Source: Pseudomonas atagonensis (lineage in GTDB: Bacteria; Pseudomonadota; Gammaproteobacteria; Pseudomonadales; Pseudomonadaceae). From it: a stretch of 64,000 bases of DNA. Made by a program: the position numbers and the translations under genes. The notes beneath the pieces were generated by a model that was not told where the DNA came from, searched no databases, and saw only the letters and a list, made by a program, of their open reading frames with translations. The stretch is taken from positions 310,001-374,000 of the forward strand of contig NZ_VXCA01000025.1 of the NCBI RefSeq assembly GCF_011369485.1, given 5' to 3'. Shown here one piece after another: positions 17,686 to 27,097 of the stretch; position 1 is the stretch's first letter; the number at the start of each line of letters is the position of its first letter.

Positions 17686-18687
17686 TTACGCCCGAAACCG
17701 CAGACGTTGCAGCCAGGATGAAGTGGCGCCCAAGGCGTCACGCAGTTGTTCGGCAGTGATGGTGCGCGCTGCCGCATCGAAGCTCAGCGCCGTTTGCAGC
17801 GCTGGCCAACAGTATTTCGGTAAGTTTTTCGGGGCTTGCAGTTCGCGCTCCAGGTGCTCGTCGCGGGCCTGGGTCGAGGGCAAGCGGCGGAACGGGTGTT
17901 TGCCGCTCGCCAGTTCATAGATCACGCAGGCCACACCGTACACGTCCGCGCTGGCCGACAACGGTTGGCCCTCAAGCAGTTCGGGGGCGGCGTAGCCCGG
18001 GGTCCAGGCATTGAAACGCTCGCGGCTCAGGTGCGGCAGACCGGGCAACACGCCCTCCTCTGCCTGACCCAGGCCGAAGTCGAAGAGGCGCAGGCCGTCT
18101 TCGCTGAGCATGACGTTGCTCGGTTTCATGTCACCGTGCAGCACGCCACGACCGTGGGCGTAGGCCAGCGTGTCGAGCAGCGGCAGCGCGATGTCACGCA
18201 GTTCTTTCCACGGCAGGCCGAGGGGCCGCTCGCAGAGCAATTTGTCCAGGGTCAGGCCACGCATGTATTCCATGGTGATGAAGGCCCGCTGGCAATCGGT
18301 GTCGACTTCAAAGGTGTGTGCGCGCACAACGTTGTCGTGGCGCAGGCGTCGGGTCAGGGCGAACTCGCTGTAGAGCAAGGCACTGGCGTCCGGCGATTCG
18401 GCAAATTCTTCGCTGAGGATTTTCAGCGCGATGTAAGGGTCGGGATCACCAAACTGTTCGTGCAGCAGATCCCGCGCCCGGTAAACGGCGCCCATGCCTC
18501 CGGCCCCGAGCAAGCGCTCAAGGTGGTAGCGACCGGCGAGTACATCCGGCAGTGCACCGATGCTGGCCTTGGTCGGCGCCAGCAAAGGTTCTGCTTTGTT
18601 CTCCTTGGCGAAGGCGAAGTAGGTCAGGTTGTTGGCCTGCTCTTCGCTCATCAGCAAGTCATCGATTGGCGATTCGATCTGGCTCAT
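17686..18687 (-). CDS. stk1: T6SS Ser/Thr protein kinase (Stk1/PpkA-like)
   Basis: This 333-residue kinase begins at an ATG overlapping the phosphatase stop as ATGA. The kinase domain has the glycine loop (LLGAGGMGAVYRA), an invariant Lys in ALKIL, a catalytic loop VLHGDMKPSNVML and DFGLG. The loop reads HGD, not HRD, which is a non-RD form. The N-terminal 50 residues and the short C-terminal tail lack a transmembrane segment, so it looks cytosolic, in contrast to the membrane-spanning PpkA of H1-type systems. It matches the position of stk1 in the P. aeruginosa H2 cluster. It probably phosphorylates the FHA protein or another T6SS component. Confidence 0.92.
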   Translation of the reverse strand: MSQIESPIDDLLMSEEQANNLTYFAFAKENKAEPLLAPTKASIGALPDVLAGRYHLERLLGAGGMGAVYRARDLLHEQFGDPDPYIALKILSEEFAESPDASALLYSEFALTRRLRHDNVVRAHTFEVDTDCQRAFITMEYMRGLTLDKLLCERPLGLPWKELRDIALPLLDTLAYAHGRGVLHGDMKPSNVMLSEDGLRLFDFGLGQAEEGVLPGLPHLSRERFNAWTPGYAAPELLEGQPLSASADVYGVACVIYELASGKHPFRRLPSTQARDEHLERELQAPKNLPKYCWPALQTALSFDAAARTITAEQLRDALGATSSWLQRLRFRA

Positions 18688-19412
18688 TGGCGGATCACCA
18701 CGGCAGTCAGGTTGTCGCGCGCGGCGCCGCGCAGGGCGCCGTCGAACAAACGTTCCAGCGCCACGTGCGGCGCGCTGAGGCTGAGGGCGTTGCCGAGGGC
18801 ATCGCTGCTCAGGCCCTGATACAAACCATCGCTGCAAAGCAAAAACGCATCGCCCGGATACACCTCGAGTTCCAGCACATCCAGGGTCAGTTGTTCGGCG
18901 GCACCGACGGCCCGGGTCAACGCCTGAGCCGCCGGGTGCGCTGCCGCTTGTTCGACGCTCATTTGCTGTTCGTCGATCAGTTGCTGCTGCAGCGAATGAT
19001 CCTTGGACAGCTGATACAGCCGCTGCCCGCGCCACATGTAGCAACGGCTGTCGCCGGCCCAGATGCAGGCCGCGCGATTGCCTTCCACCAGCAGCGCCAC
19101 GACGGTGCTGCCCATGATGCTGTCGTGACGCCCGGCGGTCACCGTCAACTCCTGCCCCAGACGCCGGTTCAGCCAGTGCAGGCACTGGCGGATGGCTTTG
19201 AGGCGTTCGTCGAAGTCCTCGTGTTGCGGCAGTTCAGCCAGACTGGCGACGATCAACTGGCTGGCGATGTCGCCACCCTGATGACCGCCCATACCGTCCG
19301 CGACCACCCACAGCCCCTGCTGTGGCGAGTCGAGGAAGGCATCTTCGTTGCGCGCCCGCACCTTGCCCGGGTCGGTGCGCGCCGCGCTGCGCCAGGTACT
19401 GGCCAGCAGCAT
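18684..19412 (-). CDS. stp1: T6SS PP2C-type phosphatase (Stp1/PppA-like)
   Basis: This 242-residue PP2C-family phosphatase opposes the adjacent kinase. Metal-binding and catalytic motifs are present: RARNEDAF, VADGMGGHQGG, GDSRCYMWR, LCSDGLYQGL and ARDNLTAVVI. The ATG at 19412 shares a base with the tssM stop (TGATG), and the gene ends in a four-base overlap with the kinase, so tssM, phosphatase and kinase are translationally coupled. A longer upstream reading would run inside tssM and is rejected. Cytosolic. Confidence 0.92.
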   Translation of the reverse strand: MLLASTWRSAARTDPGKVRARNEDAFLDSPQQGLWVVADGMGGHQGGDIASQLIVASLAELPQHEDFDERLKAIRQCLHWLNRRLGQELTVTAGRHDSIMGSTVVALLVEGNRAACIWAGDSRCYMWRGQRLYQLSKDHSLQQQLIDEQQMSVEQAAAHPAAQALTRAVGAAEQLTLDVLELEVYPGDAFLLCSDGLYQGLSSDALGNALSLSAPHVALERLFDGALRGAARDNLTAVVIRQ

Positions 19413-22400
19413 CAGAGCTGCACCGGCATACGGAAGGTGCGCAGTACGCCCATGTCGAACGGGTTCGGCGTGCGCTGGCTGGTCAGCAGGTAGTTGGCGC
19501 GCAGGCCGCCCACGTCGGCTTTCAGCACCAGCACGTCGCGACCGCTCAGGTACTCGGTCTGCATCAGGTCGAACAGGCGGAACAGCGACCATGGGCCGGA
19601 GTTTTTCTCGATGCCGATCGGGCGCCCGGCCATTTTGTCCATGACCAGACTGGTACGGCCATCTTCAGCATCGGTCGGCCATTTGAACGACATTGGCAGG
19701 ATCGGACCGTGGCGGTATTCCATGGTCTTGTCGCCGAACTTGAACTCGGAACGGCTGACCGCCGGATCGAGGGTGTACGGCTCCAGTTTGAACTGCACGG
19801 TCGGCTCGGCCGGGTTGATCGAGAAGAAGCTCTGACGAATCGTCAGCGCGGCGGCCATCTGATCGAGGTAGACCTTGGACACCGGCAGGCTGTGACCGTC
19901 GACGCTGCGCATACGGTAGTTGCCCGGATCACCGCTGACGAACGGACGCATGTAGCTGTCGAAGAAGCGGTCGACGGTGCCCTGAGCCCGGAAGAACTCG
20001 CGGAAATCGCTGATCGCCACGTCGCTGGTGCTTGAAGCGCTGAACGGATAACGCTTGCTGATGGTTTTGCCATACACGCTGTACAGCTCGTTCTGATAAC
20101 GACCGTTCAGGTATTGGTAGGCATCGTTGAGCACCAGACGCCACGAGTCTTCGGCCAACACGTTGAACCACACGCTGAGCGGGCGCGGCAGACGACTCGA
20201 GGCATTACGCAGGTTGGTCAGCGCATCGCGCTGGCCGCTCATGCGGGTTTTCGCCAGTTCGAACGCGGCTTGCTCCGGCGTGCTGGAACGGGCCAGGCCG
20301 GCCAGTTGCAGTTGCAGGTCGTTGAGCGCACTCAGCGCAGGGGTCAGATCCGCAGCTGGGCCGTTGTTATCATCGAGCAAACGATGCAGCGGTTCGAAGC
20401 GACGTTGCAGCGACTTCTTGGCGGTGTCCGGCAGGTTTTTCGCGACGTTCATCGCCGAAGCCTTGTCCGCGACCGCAGACGCCAGTTTGCCGACCTTGCC
20501 CAGTTTGCCTTTCTGCCCGGCCAGTGCATCGGCAGCATCACCGGCTTCGTCAACCGGATCGGCGGCTGCCGGGAAGCGCGTGTTCTCGCGTACTTCGGTA
20601 AGCAATGCCAGCACCGGCGAGTTGGCCGAGGTCAGGCCCGCCAGTTGCTCGGCGCCTTCACCGGCGTCGCTGATCGGCGGCAGTGCAACCTGGCCAACCG
20701 CTTCGCTCCAGTAGTTGGCGTAGTCGCGGAAGTACAGTTGCTCCAGTTCGACCATCAGGCGACGCAAGTCCATGTCGCTGATGCCCGCGCCTTCGCCCAG
20801 CACCCAGTTGTCACGCAGGATATCGGTCACCAGCGCCGAGCCCTGAACCGAGAAATACTGCTGATAACCGGATTGCGTGTAGAACCCCGGAATCACGTAT
20901 TCGGTGCCGATGAACAGCGAGCCCTGCGGGCCAAGGTGCTGGCTGAAACGGTATTCCGGCAGGTTGCGTGCCTGCTCGCGGAGCATGCGGTAAACCACGG
21001 TGGCCAGCGATTCGGCACGCAGAACCTGACGTGCCTGCGTCACCAACTGATCGTTCAGCGGGTAGATGAACGGCTGCTTCAGCAGACGCTCCAGATGCGT
21101 GCTCAAACCATTCTGCACTGCGGTGTTGCCGGTGTAGCGCTGCGACCAGTCAGTGGCGACCCAGTCTTTGAGCCAGGCCGCATCACGTCGATCCTTCATG
21201 TTCAGCATCAGGTAGGCGCGCAGGCTGTTGATCAGCTTTTCGCGGTCCTTCATGTTGGCGCGGATCTGCCCTTCGAGCATCGTCGCGACCCGTGGTAGCA
21301 GTTGCGCTTCAAGCTCGCGCTCGTAGGCTTGCTTGACCACCGGATTGACGTCTTCGCCCTGATACAGACCACCCCGTTCGTGGTACGAAACGTCGCCCTT
21401 CTTCGGGAACGCCTGCGTTGCGGCGTAGCTGGTGTCGAGGGTTTTCAGCACGCCCATCGCGTCATCGCGCGGGGTCAGTGCCGAACGCTGCTGAGTCCAG
21501 TTCTGCGCCAGCGAACGGAGGTTTTCCAGCCGCTCGTAGTTGGCCGAGAAACCGCCCGCCCAGAGCATGCCGAACAATGCCAGCGCCGCCAGTGCGCCGA
21601 CGTACAACGCACGCTGTCCCCAATGAATGCGGCTGCGTTCGCGCTTGTCCAGACCGGCCAGATCGGCCTCGGGGAAAATCACCTGGCTGAGCAGATGATG
21701 AATGAAGCGCGAGCGACCGCTGCGCAGGGTCGGCAGTACACCGGCATTCAAGCCGAGGCTGGCGCCAATGCCGGCGGTGGTCGCGTCCATTTCCTGGGTC
21801 AGGTGCGGTGCGCTGGTCAGGTAGAAACCGCGCAGTTGCGTTGCACGCTGGTAACGGTTGCCGGTGAACGCCATGTCGACGAACAGGCACAGGCGCTCGC
21901 CGATCTGCCCCAGTTGATGCGGGAAGTCGAGGATGCGGCCACGGCGCTGGGTGTCGCGCTCGGAGTGCATGCGCATGATCACTTGGCTGTTGAGGCGACG
22001 CAGCAGTTCTTCGAACTCGTTGCGCAGCACCGTGACGTCGGTGCCGACCTGTTCCTTGCGGAAACTGGTGCCCAGCACTTGATCGCTTTCTTCGCGGGTC
22101 AGTTGATCGAAGAACTCGTCGAAGCCCAGCAGCTTGTCAGCCTTGCTCAGCACCAGATACACCGGCACGTCGACGTGCAGCTTCTGATAAACGTCTTGCA
22201 GGCGCGCACGCACCTGGCGTGCCAGGGCGTCGATGTCCTGCTCGCTGCCGCCGGTGAGGGTTTCCACCGGAATAGTCACCAGTACGCCGTTCAACGGACG
22301 GCCGCGACGACGCTTGCGCAGCAGTTCCAGCAAGGTGCGCCAGGCACTGCCGTCGACTTCGGCGTCCGCTTGGGTCATGTAGCGCCCGGCGGTGTCGATC

Positions 22401-22951
22401 AGCACGCCATGGTCGGCGAAATACCAGTCGCAGTGACGGGTGCCGTGGGTGTCGCGGGTCAGCTTGCGGTCGATCTTGTTGATCGGGAATTCCAGCCCGG
22501 AAAAGTCCAGCAGGCTGGTCTTGCCGCTGGCCTGCGGGCCGATCAGCAGATACCACGGCAAGTCACTGCGCCAGCGCTCGCTGCGGCCGCGATACAGGCT
22601 CGAGGTCTTGAGGGTTTTCAGCGCGTCCTTGAAGCGTGCCTTCAGCTCTTTCTGCTCTTCGTCGATCTGTTCTTCGCGACGAATGCGATCCTGACCGTCC
22701 TCGGTTTCTTCGACGGCTTTCTTGCGGATACCCGCGCGCCAGCTGACGAAGACCATGGTCAGGCCCCAGATCAGGAACAGCACGGCGATGGTCAGCAGGC
22801 GAGAGGTCGGGCTCTCCCAGAACTTGTAGTCATCCACCGCCAACAACGGGCCGACGAACCACACCAGCAGCGCCACGAACAGCACCAGCAGCAAGGTCCA
22901 GACCCAGGTCTGGCGCAGGAAGGCGCCGACTTTCTTGAAAAACTTTTTCAT
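19412..22951 (-). CDS. tssM: T6SS membrane complex protein TssM (IcmF)
   Basis: This 1179-residue inner-membrane protein links TssL to TssJ across the periplasm. Two transmembrane helices lie at about 17-37 and 52-70, and a third near 430 precedes the large periplasmic domain. A cytosolic GTPase-like domain has the Walker A motif GPQASGKT at 138-145. The ATG at 22951 with AGGG seven bases upstream is preferred to a GTG three bases earlier. It follows tssL closely and shares a base with the phosphatase start. Full length for the family. Confidence 0.96.
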   Translation of the reverse strand: MKKFFKKVGAFLRQTWVWTLLLVLFVALLVWFVGPLLAVDDYKFWESPTSRLLTIAVLFLIWGLTMVFVSWRAGIRKKAVEETEDGQDRIRREEQIDEEQKELKARFKDALKTLKTSSLYRGRSERWRSDLPWYLLIGPQASGKTSLLDFSGLEFPINKIDRKLTRDTHGTRHCDWYFADHGVLIDTAGRYMTQADAEVDGSAWRTLLELLRKRRRGRPLNGVLVTIPVETLTGGSEQDIDALARQVRARLQDVYQKLHVDVPVYLVLSKADKLLGFDEFFDQLTREESDQVLGTSFRKEQVGTDVTVLRNEFEELLRRLNSQVIMRMHSERDTQRRGRILDFPHQLGQIGERLCLFVDMAFTGNRYQRATQLRGFYLTSAPHLTQEMDATTAGIGASLGLNAGVLPTLRSGRSRFIHHLLSQVIFPEADLAGLDKRERSRIHWGQRALYVGALAALALFGMLWAGGFSANYERLENLRSLAQNWTQQRSALTPRDDAMGVLKTLDTSYAATQAFPKKGDVSYHERGGLYQGEDVNPVVKQAYERELEAQLLPRVATMLEGQIRANMKDREKLINSLRAYLMLNMKDRRDAAWLKDWVATDWSQRYTGNTAVQNGLSTHLERLLKQPFIYPLNDQLVTQARQVLRAESLATVVYRMLREQARNLPEYRFSQHLGPQGSLFIGTEYVIPGFYTQSGYQQYFSVQGSALVTDILRDNWVLGEGAGISDMDLRRLMVELEQLYFRDYANYWSEAVGQVALPPISDAGEGAEQLAGLTSANSPVLALLTEVRENTRFPAAADPVDEAGDAADALAGQKGKLGKVGKLASAVADKASAMNVAKNLPDTAKKSLQRRFEPLHRLLDDNNGPAADLTPALSALNDLQLQLAGLARSSTPEQAAFELAKTRMSGQRDALTNLRNASSRLPRPLSVWFNVLAEDSWRLVLNDAYQYLNGRYQNELYSVYGKTISKRYPFSASSTSDVAISDFREFFRAQGTVDRFFDSYMRPFVSGDPGNYRMRSVDGHSLPVSKVYLDQMAAALTIRQSFFSINPAEPTVQFKLEPYTLDPAVSRSEFKFGDKTMEYRHGPILPMSFKWPTDAEDGRTSLVMDKMAGRPIGIEKNSGPWSLFRLFDLMQTEYLSGRDVLVLKADVGGLRANYLLTSQRTPNPFDMGVLRTFRMPVQL

Positions 22952-22964
22952 CACACGTCCCTGT

Positions 22965-23840
22965 TTACGGCTGCGACTGCGGTTGCACCGCGGCTGGATC
23001 GATCGGCTGATACGGTTGCAGAACGGTGTCGCGCTGCTCGCCCAAGACCCAGGCGAAGCCCGAATACATCACCACCAGGCAAACGAATGTGAACAACACC
23101 ACCATCCACGCCGGCACGATGCGCACCAGGCTGCGGCGCTGGTCGTTGAGGCCTTCCCAGTGCGGCGACAACTCGCGCGGCACGTCGCCACGCAACTGAC
23201 GGATCTGCCGGTACAAAGCGTCGCGAATGCCTTCGAGTTCGAGCATGCCGCGTGCCTGCACGCGGTACTTGCCCTCGAAACCGAGGGACAGGCACAGGTA
23301 CATCAGCTCAAGCATCGGCAAATGCTTGACCGGGTTTTTCGACAGCCGATCAAGCAGCTGGAAAAACTTCTCACCGCCGAAGGTTTCGTTGTGAAAGCTG
23401 CTGAGCAGGCTCATCTGCGACCACTCGCTCTCGTTGCCCCACGGCGTGGTCACCACCGCTTCGTCGACCACGGTGCAGAGCACGTATCGCGCGGCCATGA
23501 CCTGGCTGCTTTCGGCGCCGTTGTGCAGGGCGCGCACTTCAAACAGTTTGAGCCCGGCGGTCAGGCGCTCGTTGAGCGCGTAGAGGTCTTCACGGGTGTC
23601 GCTGTGCTTGAGGCGCACCACTTCCGAAAGCAGCTCGGAAGACGCCGCCACCAGCGAGTTGAGGCTGATGTTGAACGCCTCCGCCGGGCGCACGCGCGCG
23701 GCGTAGATCATGCGTTCTTCCAGTTGCTCGAAGCGCGGTGGCGCGGCGAAGTCGGTCAGCGGACTCGACGCCGGTCCGTGGCCCTGACGGTCGAGCAGGA
23801 CCGTTTTGTCGTCCTGGCTGTATTCCGTTTCCTTGATCAT
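22965..23840 (-). CDS. tssL: T6SS membrane complex protein TssL (DotU)
   Basis: This 291-residue protein has a DotU cytoplasmic domain (AARYVLCTVVDEAVVTTPWG, FGGEKFFQLLDRL, LMYLCLSLGFEGKYR) and one C-terminal transmembrane helix at about 245-267. It has only a short periplasmic tail and no OmpA-like peptidoglycan-binding domain, so it is the short form. AGGA precedes the ATG and the gene starts 5 bases after tssK. It binds TssM and recruits the baseplate through TssK. Confidence 0.95.
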   Translation of the reverse strand: MIKETEYSQDDKTVLLDRQGHGPASSPLTDFAAPPRFEQLEERMIYAARVRPAEAFNISLNSLVAASSELLSEVVRLKHSDTREDLYALNERLTAGLKLFEVRALHNGAESSQVMAARYVLCTVVDEAVVTTPWGNESEWSQMSLLSSFHNETFGGEKFFQLLDRLSKNPVKHLPMLELMYLCLSLGFEGKYRVQARGMLELEGIRDALYRQIRQLRGDVPRELSPHWEGLNDQRRSLVRIVPAWMVVLFTFVCLVVMYSGFAWVLGEQRDTVLQPYQPIDPAAVQPQSQP

Positions 23841-23845
23841 GTCGG

Positions 23846-25177
23846 TCAGTTCCTGATGGCCCAGAATTTCAGTTCAAGCTCGGCGAATTCGCCGGACACG
23901 TGGAACGCGAAGCCGCCGGAGCGCTCGAGTTGCGCCAGGTCTTCGGAACTGAGTTCGAGGATGAAATAGGTTTTGTTCGAGTGGAACGCGATCTGCCGCG
24001 GGGCCACCGGCAACGGTTTGACCTTGATCCCCGGCAAGTGCAGGTTGACCAGTTGGCGGATGCGCTCCACCGGGCCGACCTTGAGGTGCGCCGGCAAGCG
24101 GTGGCGCAGTTCTTCGGAATCGCAGTTGGCACTGGCTGCCAGCACGAACGACGCCGAGCCGAGCAGTTTGTGATCGTGCAACGGCGACACGATGATGCCG
24201 TACTGACGCGCTTGCAGGATGAGCTCGATGGCGTGCTGTTCAAGCACCATCGACAGCACCTGACGAATCGCTTCCATCAGTTTGCGGAAGCTGCCGCCCT
24301 GATCGGCGTGGGAGTAGCGGCTGTCCAGACGCGGGCGTTTGCTCTCGCCGGAGAACGTCGCCAGATCGCCGAGCATGGTCAGCAGCGTGCGGTACAACTC
24401 TTCCGGGTGAACCTGCTCCAGGCCCAGATAGTGGCGCAGCAGCAGTTCGGTGCGGTTGATCAGTTGCAGCATCATGAAGTCGCCGACTTCCGCGCCGCCG
24501 ACCTTGCCGTTGGAACGGATCCGCTCAGCAATCGTGTCGCCACGATGGTTGAGCATGCTGATGACTTCTTTCAGGCACGACAGCAAATAGCTGGAGGCGT
24601 GGGCCTGAATGTAGGTCGGCACGAAATCCGGATCGAGGCTGATCACGCCGTCGGGCGTAGTGTCGAGCACGTCGCAGATCTTCAGCTTCACGTAGGCCTG
24701 ATCACTCTGCTGCTCGCCGAGCAACAGTTTGAAATCCGGGCGACCGCAGCTGACCTGGCTGGCGGAGTCGTCGCCGGCGTTGGAGTCAGCCACTTCGGCG
24801 TCGTATGCGGTGTAACGCGCGAGCACGTCGGATTGCTCCGGTCGGCGCGACTCGATGTGGTTACCGGTGACCAGCGGCAGCGCCAGATAGATCGGCGTAT
24901 TGCCGGTGTTCGGTGGCACGTCCAGCGCCAGTGGTTCGGTGTTGCCGCCGAGTTCGAACAGGCTACCGTCCGGCAAAATCCCCGAGGCTTCACTGATCAC
25001 CAGTTTGCCCATGTTGAGGAACTGCAGGTCGATCTCCAGATTGAGGAAACCCCAGGTGTAACCGCCCAGCAACTGGGTGCGGGTTTTCATCTGGTGATCG
25101 TAATAGCGATCGTTGTGCTGGAAGTGCTGTGGACGCAGCAGCATGCCTTCCTGCCAAATGACTTTATGGGTATTCAT
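23846..25177 (-). CDS. tssK: T6SS baseplate protein TssK
   Basis: This 443-residue protein shows the family signature at the N-terminus (VIWQEGMLLRPQHFQHNDRY) and ends with FWAIRN. TssK connects the baseplate (TssEFG) to the membrane complex. It starts 2 bases after the tssJ stop and ends 5 bases before tssL. Length is typical (about 440-450). Cytosolic, no membrane segment. Confidence 0.95.
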   Translation of the reverse strand: MNTHKVIWQEGMLLRPQHFQHNDRYYDHQMKTRTQLLGGYTWGFLNLEIDLQFLNMGKLVISEASGILPDGSLFELGGNTEPLALDVPPNTGNTPIYLALPLVTGNHIESRRPEQSDVLARYTAYDAEVADSNAGDDSASQVSCGRPDFKLLLGEQQSDQAYVKLKICDVLDTTPDGVISLDPDFVPTYIQAHASSYLLSCLKEVISMLNHRGDTIAERIRSNGKVGGAEVGDFMMLQLINRTELLLRHYLGLEQVHPEELYRTLLTMLGDLATFSGESKRPRLDSRYSHADQGGSFRKLMEAIRQVLSMVLEQHAIELILQARQYGIIVSPLHDHKLLGSASFVLAASANCDSEELRHRLPAHLKVGPVERIRQLVNLHLPGIKVKPLPVAPRQIAFHSNKTYFILELSSEDLAQLERSGGFAFHVSGEFAELELKFWAIRN

Positions 25178-25179
25178 GA

Positions 25180-25680
25180 TCAGTCATCCGCCTTGGCGAG
25201 CACTTGATTAGTGTTACGGATACCGGTCTGGTCCAGAGTCAGATCAACCTCGGTGACTTCCAGCGGCGTGATCTGAACCGTGTGGCGCCATTGGGTTTCC
25301 GGCAGGTCGCGGTACGCGGCGAGAACGCCAACATAAAGGCTGCCCTCTTCCACCTTGAGCTTCATCTCCACGGTTTCACCCGGGCGCAGTTCGAGTTCTT
25401 CGCTGGCCACCAGATCCGGGTTGAGGGATTCCTTCGCGCGCTCGTACAGGCTGAAGAAGTCAGCGTTCTCGAATGTCACCGGGTGCTTGAGTTCGAACAG
25501 GCGCACGACAATCGGTGACGGACGACCGTTGAGGTCCGGGTTGAGCTGATCGCTGCCGGTCAGTTTCAGGTTGATCTTGGTCACTTTCGAGTACGGCGAC
25601 AGCGACGAGCAACCGGCGAGCAGCACCAGCACGGTGAGCGCAGTCAGCGTCTTGAAAAAAGCGGTCGAGCGGCGAGACAT
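25180..25680 (-). CDS. tssJ: T6SS outer-membrane lipoprotein TssJ
   Basis: The preferred ATG at 25680 lies seven to eight bases after AAGGAT and gives 166 residues; ATGs at 25686 and 25689 sit too close to that site. A lipoprotein signal ends in LVLLAGC with Cys24 as the lipidated residue. The mature beta-sandwich includes KVTKINLKLTGSDQLNPD and PSPIVVRLFELK, typical of TssJ/VasD. It anchors the membrane complex by contacting the periplasmic part of TssM. It sits between fha and tssK as in H2-type clusters. Confidence 0.93.
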   Translation of the reverse strand: MSRRSTAFFKTLTALTVLVLLAGCSSLSPYSKVTKINLKLTGSDQLNPDLNGRPSPIVVRLFELKHPVTFENADFFSLYERAKESLNPDLVASEELELRPGETVEMKLKVEEGSLYVGVLAAYRDLPETQWRHTVQITPLEVTEVDLTLDQTGIRNTNQVLAKADD

Positions 25681-25685
25681 GCGCA

Positions 25686-26882
25686 TCATCCTTGGTGGTC
25701 GGTGTGTAGGGTGGAGATCAGACGGATCTGTTCTTCGTAGGCCTGAGCAAAGTCGCGGGCCAGCAAGCGCTCGCTCCAGTCATCGTCCTGACGCAGAGCC
25801 TGGTGATAACGGCCGAACGCTCTCCAGCGCCCGCCGGACGTCGCGATCAGAGGTTTGTTGTCGCGCTCGAAACGCAGGGTCAGTTGCTCCGGCGAGAAGT
25901 GCTCCAGCGTGCCGCGCACCGCAGCGCGGCTGGCGGTGAGCAACGCCACTTGGTGCGCCTGCAGATCGCGGAACGCACGGGAGATGGCTTGCTCGGCGGG
26001 CAGATGCCCGGGCTTGCTTGGCTGCAACAGAATCTGCAGTGCTTCGCTCGGATCGACGGCGAATTTCAGCGGGTTCTTGTTGGTGCCTTGCACGGTGGTC
26101 TGCGCCAGACGCAGTTCGTTTTTCAGCTCCGAACGGGTGCGCAGACTCTGCTGCAAACCGCCGATGCTCTGCCGCAGCAAACGCGCAGCGTTCAGCGCCA
26201 GCGCTTCGCGCTCGTCGTGGCCGAGGCCTTTGACGTCCACGCCCAACGCAGCACCGAAGTGCTCCCAGAAACCTTCGCTTTGACGCTCGACGGCTTTCGG
26301 TGCCGGAGCAGGCTCAGGTTCGGCGGGAGCGGCGATCAGCTCAGGCACCATCAGGCTTTCCATGTCGATGCGCGCATAGTCGGCACGCTGACGGGAGTCC
26401 TCAGGTTGGGTGTTCGGCGCCAGAAACTCATCGATTTCCGAGTACACGCGCTCTTGCTGTTCAAGGGCGTTGAGTGGATCGAGATCGAGGAACGCATCGT
26501 CCGGGATGATGCTGCCGGCTGCGCGCGGACGGCCAACTTCGCCGTCGAAGGTGGCCGGGTCACGCACCAGACGTGCACGAATCTCGAAGTCGCCCAGCAC
26601 GTAGGTGCTGCCGTGTTCGATGCGCACCGGTTCACCCTTGTTCAGGCGTGCGCCGTTGCTGCCGTCCTGGACACCGTTGCTGCTGGTGTCGGTGAGGAAA
26701 AACGTGCCTTCGCGGTAGCTGACAATCGCGTGGTGATTGGACAGATGACGCTTGCGGTCAGGGATGATCCAGTCGCAGTCCTCGCCCCGCCCGATCACGC
26801 CGCCGGCCTGTTTGAAGGTCCTCTGGCACAACTCCGTGGGCACGAACTGCTTGGTGTTCAGCATTTCGAAAACCAATTCCAT
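25686..26882 (-). CDS. fha: T6SS FHA-domain protein (Fha/TagH)
   Basis: This 398-residue protein has an N-terminal FHA domain (GGVIGRGEDCDWIIPD, HLSNHHAIVSYREG, TDTSSNGVQDG) that binds phosphothreonine. A disordered, acidic middle follows, then a C-terminal TagH-type domain (LALNAARLLRQSIGGLQQSL, PLKFAVDPSEALQILL). AAGGAGC precedes the ATG, 18 bases after the small lipoprotein gene. Together with the kinase and phosphatase it probably forms a phosphorylation switch on T6SS assembly, as shown for Fha1 in the H1 system. Confidence 0.93.
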   Translation of the reverse strand: MELVFEMLNTKQFVPTELCQRTFKQAGGVIGRGEDCDWIIPDRKRHLSNHHAIVSYREGTFFLTDTSSNGVQDGSNGARLNKGEPVRIEHGSTYVLGDFEIRARLVRDPATFDGEVGRPRAAGSIIPDDAFLDLDPLNALEQQERVYSEIDEFLAPNTQPEDSRQRADYARIDMESLMVPELIAAPAEPEPAPAPKAVERQSEGFWEHFGAALGVDVKGLGHDEREALALNAARLLRQSIGGLQQSLRTRSELKNELRLAQTTVQGTNKNPLKFAVDPSEALQILLQPSKPGHLPAEQAISRAFRDLQAHQVALLTASRAAVRGTLEHFSPEQLTLRFERDNKPLIATSGGRWRAFGRYHQALRQDDDWSERLLARDFAQAYEEQIRLISTLHTDHQG

Positions 26883-26900
26883 GTTTGATGCTCCTTGCGG

Positions 26901-27041
26901 TCACTTGCCGCGATTGACCGCTTGCGGATCACCCAACGGGCGATAGTCGTTGTCGTTGAATTTGTAATTGCCGCTACAGCCGCCAAGGCCGCATAGAACG
27001 ACGAGGGTCAGCAGGACGGCGTGCCAGTGACGAACAGACAT
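26901..27041 (-). CDS. small T6SS-associated lipoprotein (orfX position)
   Basis: This 46-residue protein has a lipoprotein signal ending in LCGLGGC with Cys22 as the lipidated residue, leaving a mature peptide of 25 residues (SGNYKFNDNDYRPLGDP and a short basic end). GGAG lies eight bases ahead of the ATG. It sits between the sigma-54 activator and fha, where the P. aeruginosa H2 cluster has a small gene called orfX, so it is a real but easily missed T6SS gene. Its role is unknown. A periplasmic partner of the membrane complex is conceivable. Confidence 0.75.
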   Translation of the reverse strand: MSVRHWHAVLLTLVVLCGLGGCSGNYKFNDNDYRPLGDPQAVNRGK

Positions 27042-27072
27042 CAGAGGGTCTCCAGGGGTAGACAAAGCACAA

Positions 27073-27097
27073 AGCGCCGACCCTTGCGGGCGGCGCT
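27073..27097 (-). terminator. GC-rich hairpin between sigma-54 activator and small lipoprotein gene
   Basis: The arms AGCGCCG (27073-27079) and CGGCGCT (27091-27097) form a strong stem on an 11-base loop. The minus-strand transcript continues with a U-poor sequence (TTGTGCTTTG), so it is not a classical intrinsic terminator. It could be an attenuator or RNA-stability element dividing the operon into two expression levels. It falls in the 159-base gap, the largest in this half of the T6SS operon. Confidence 0.35.
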
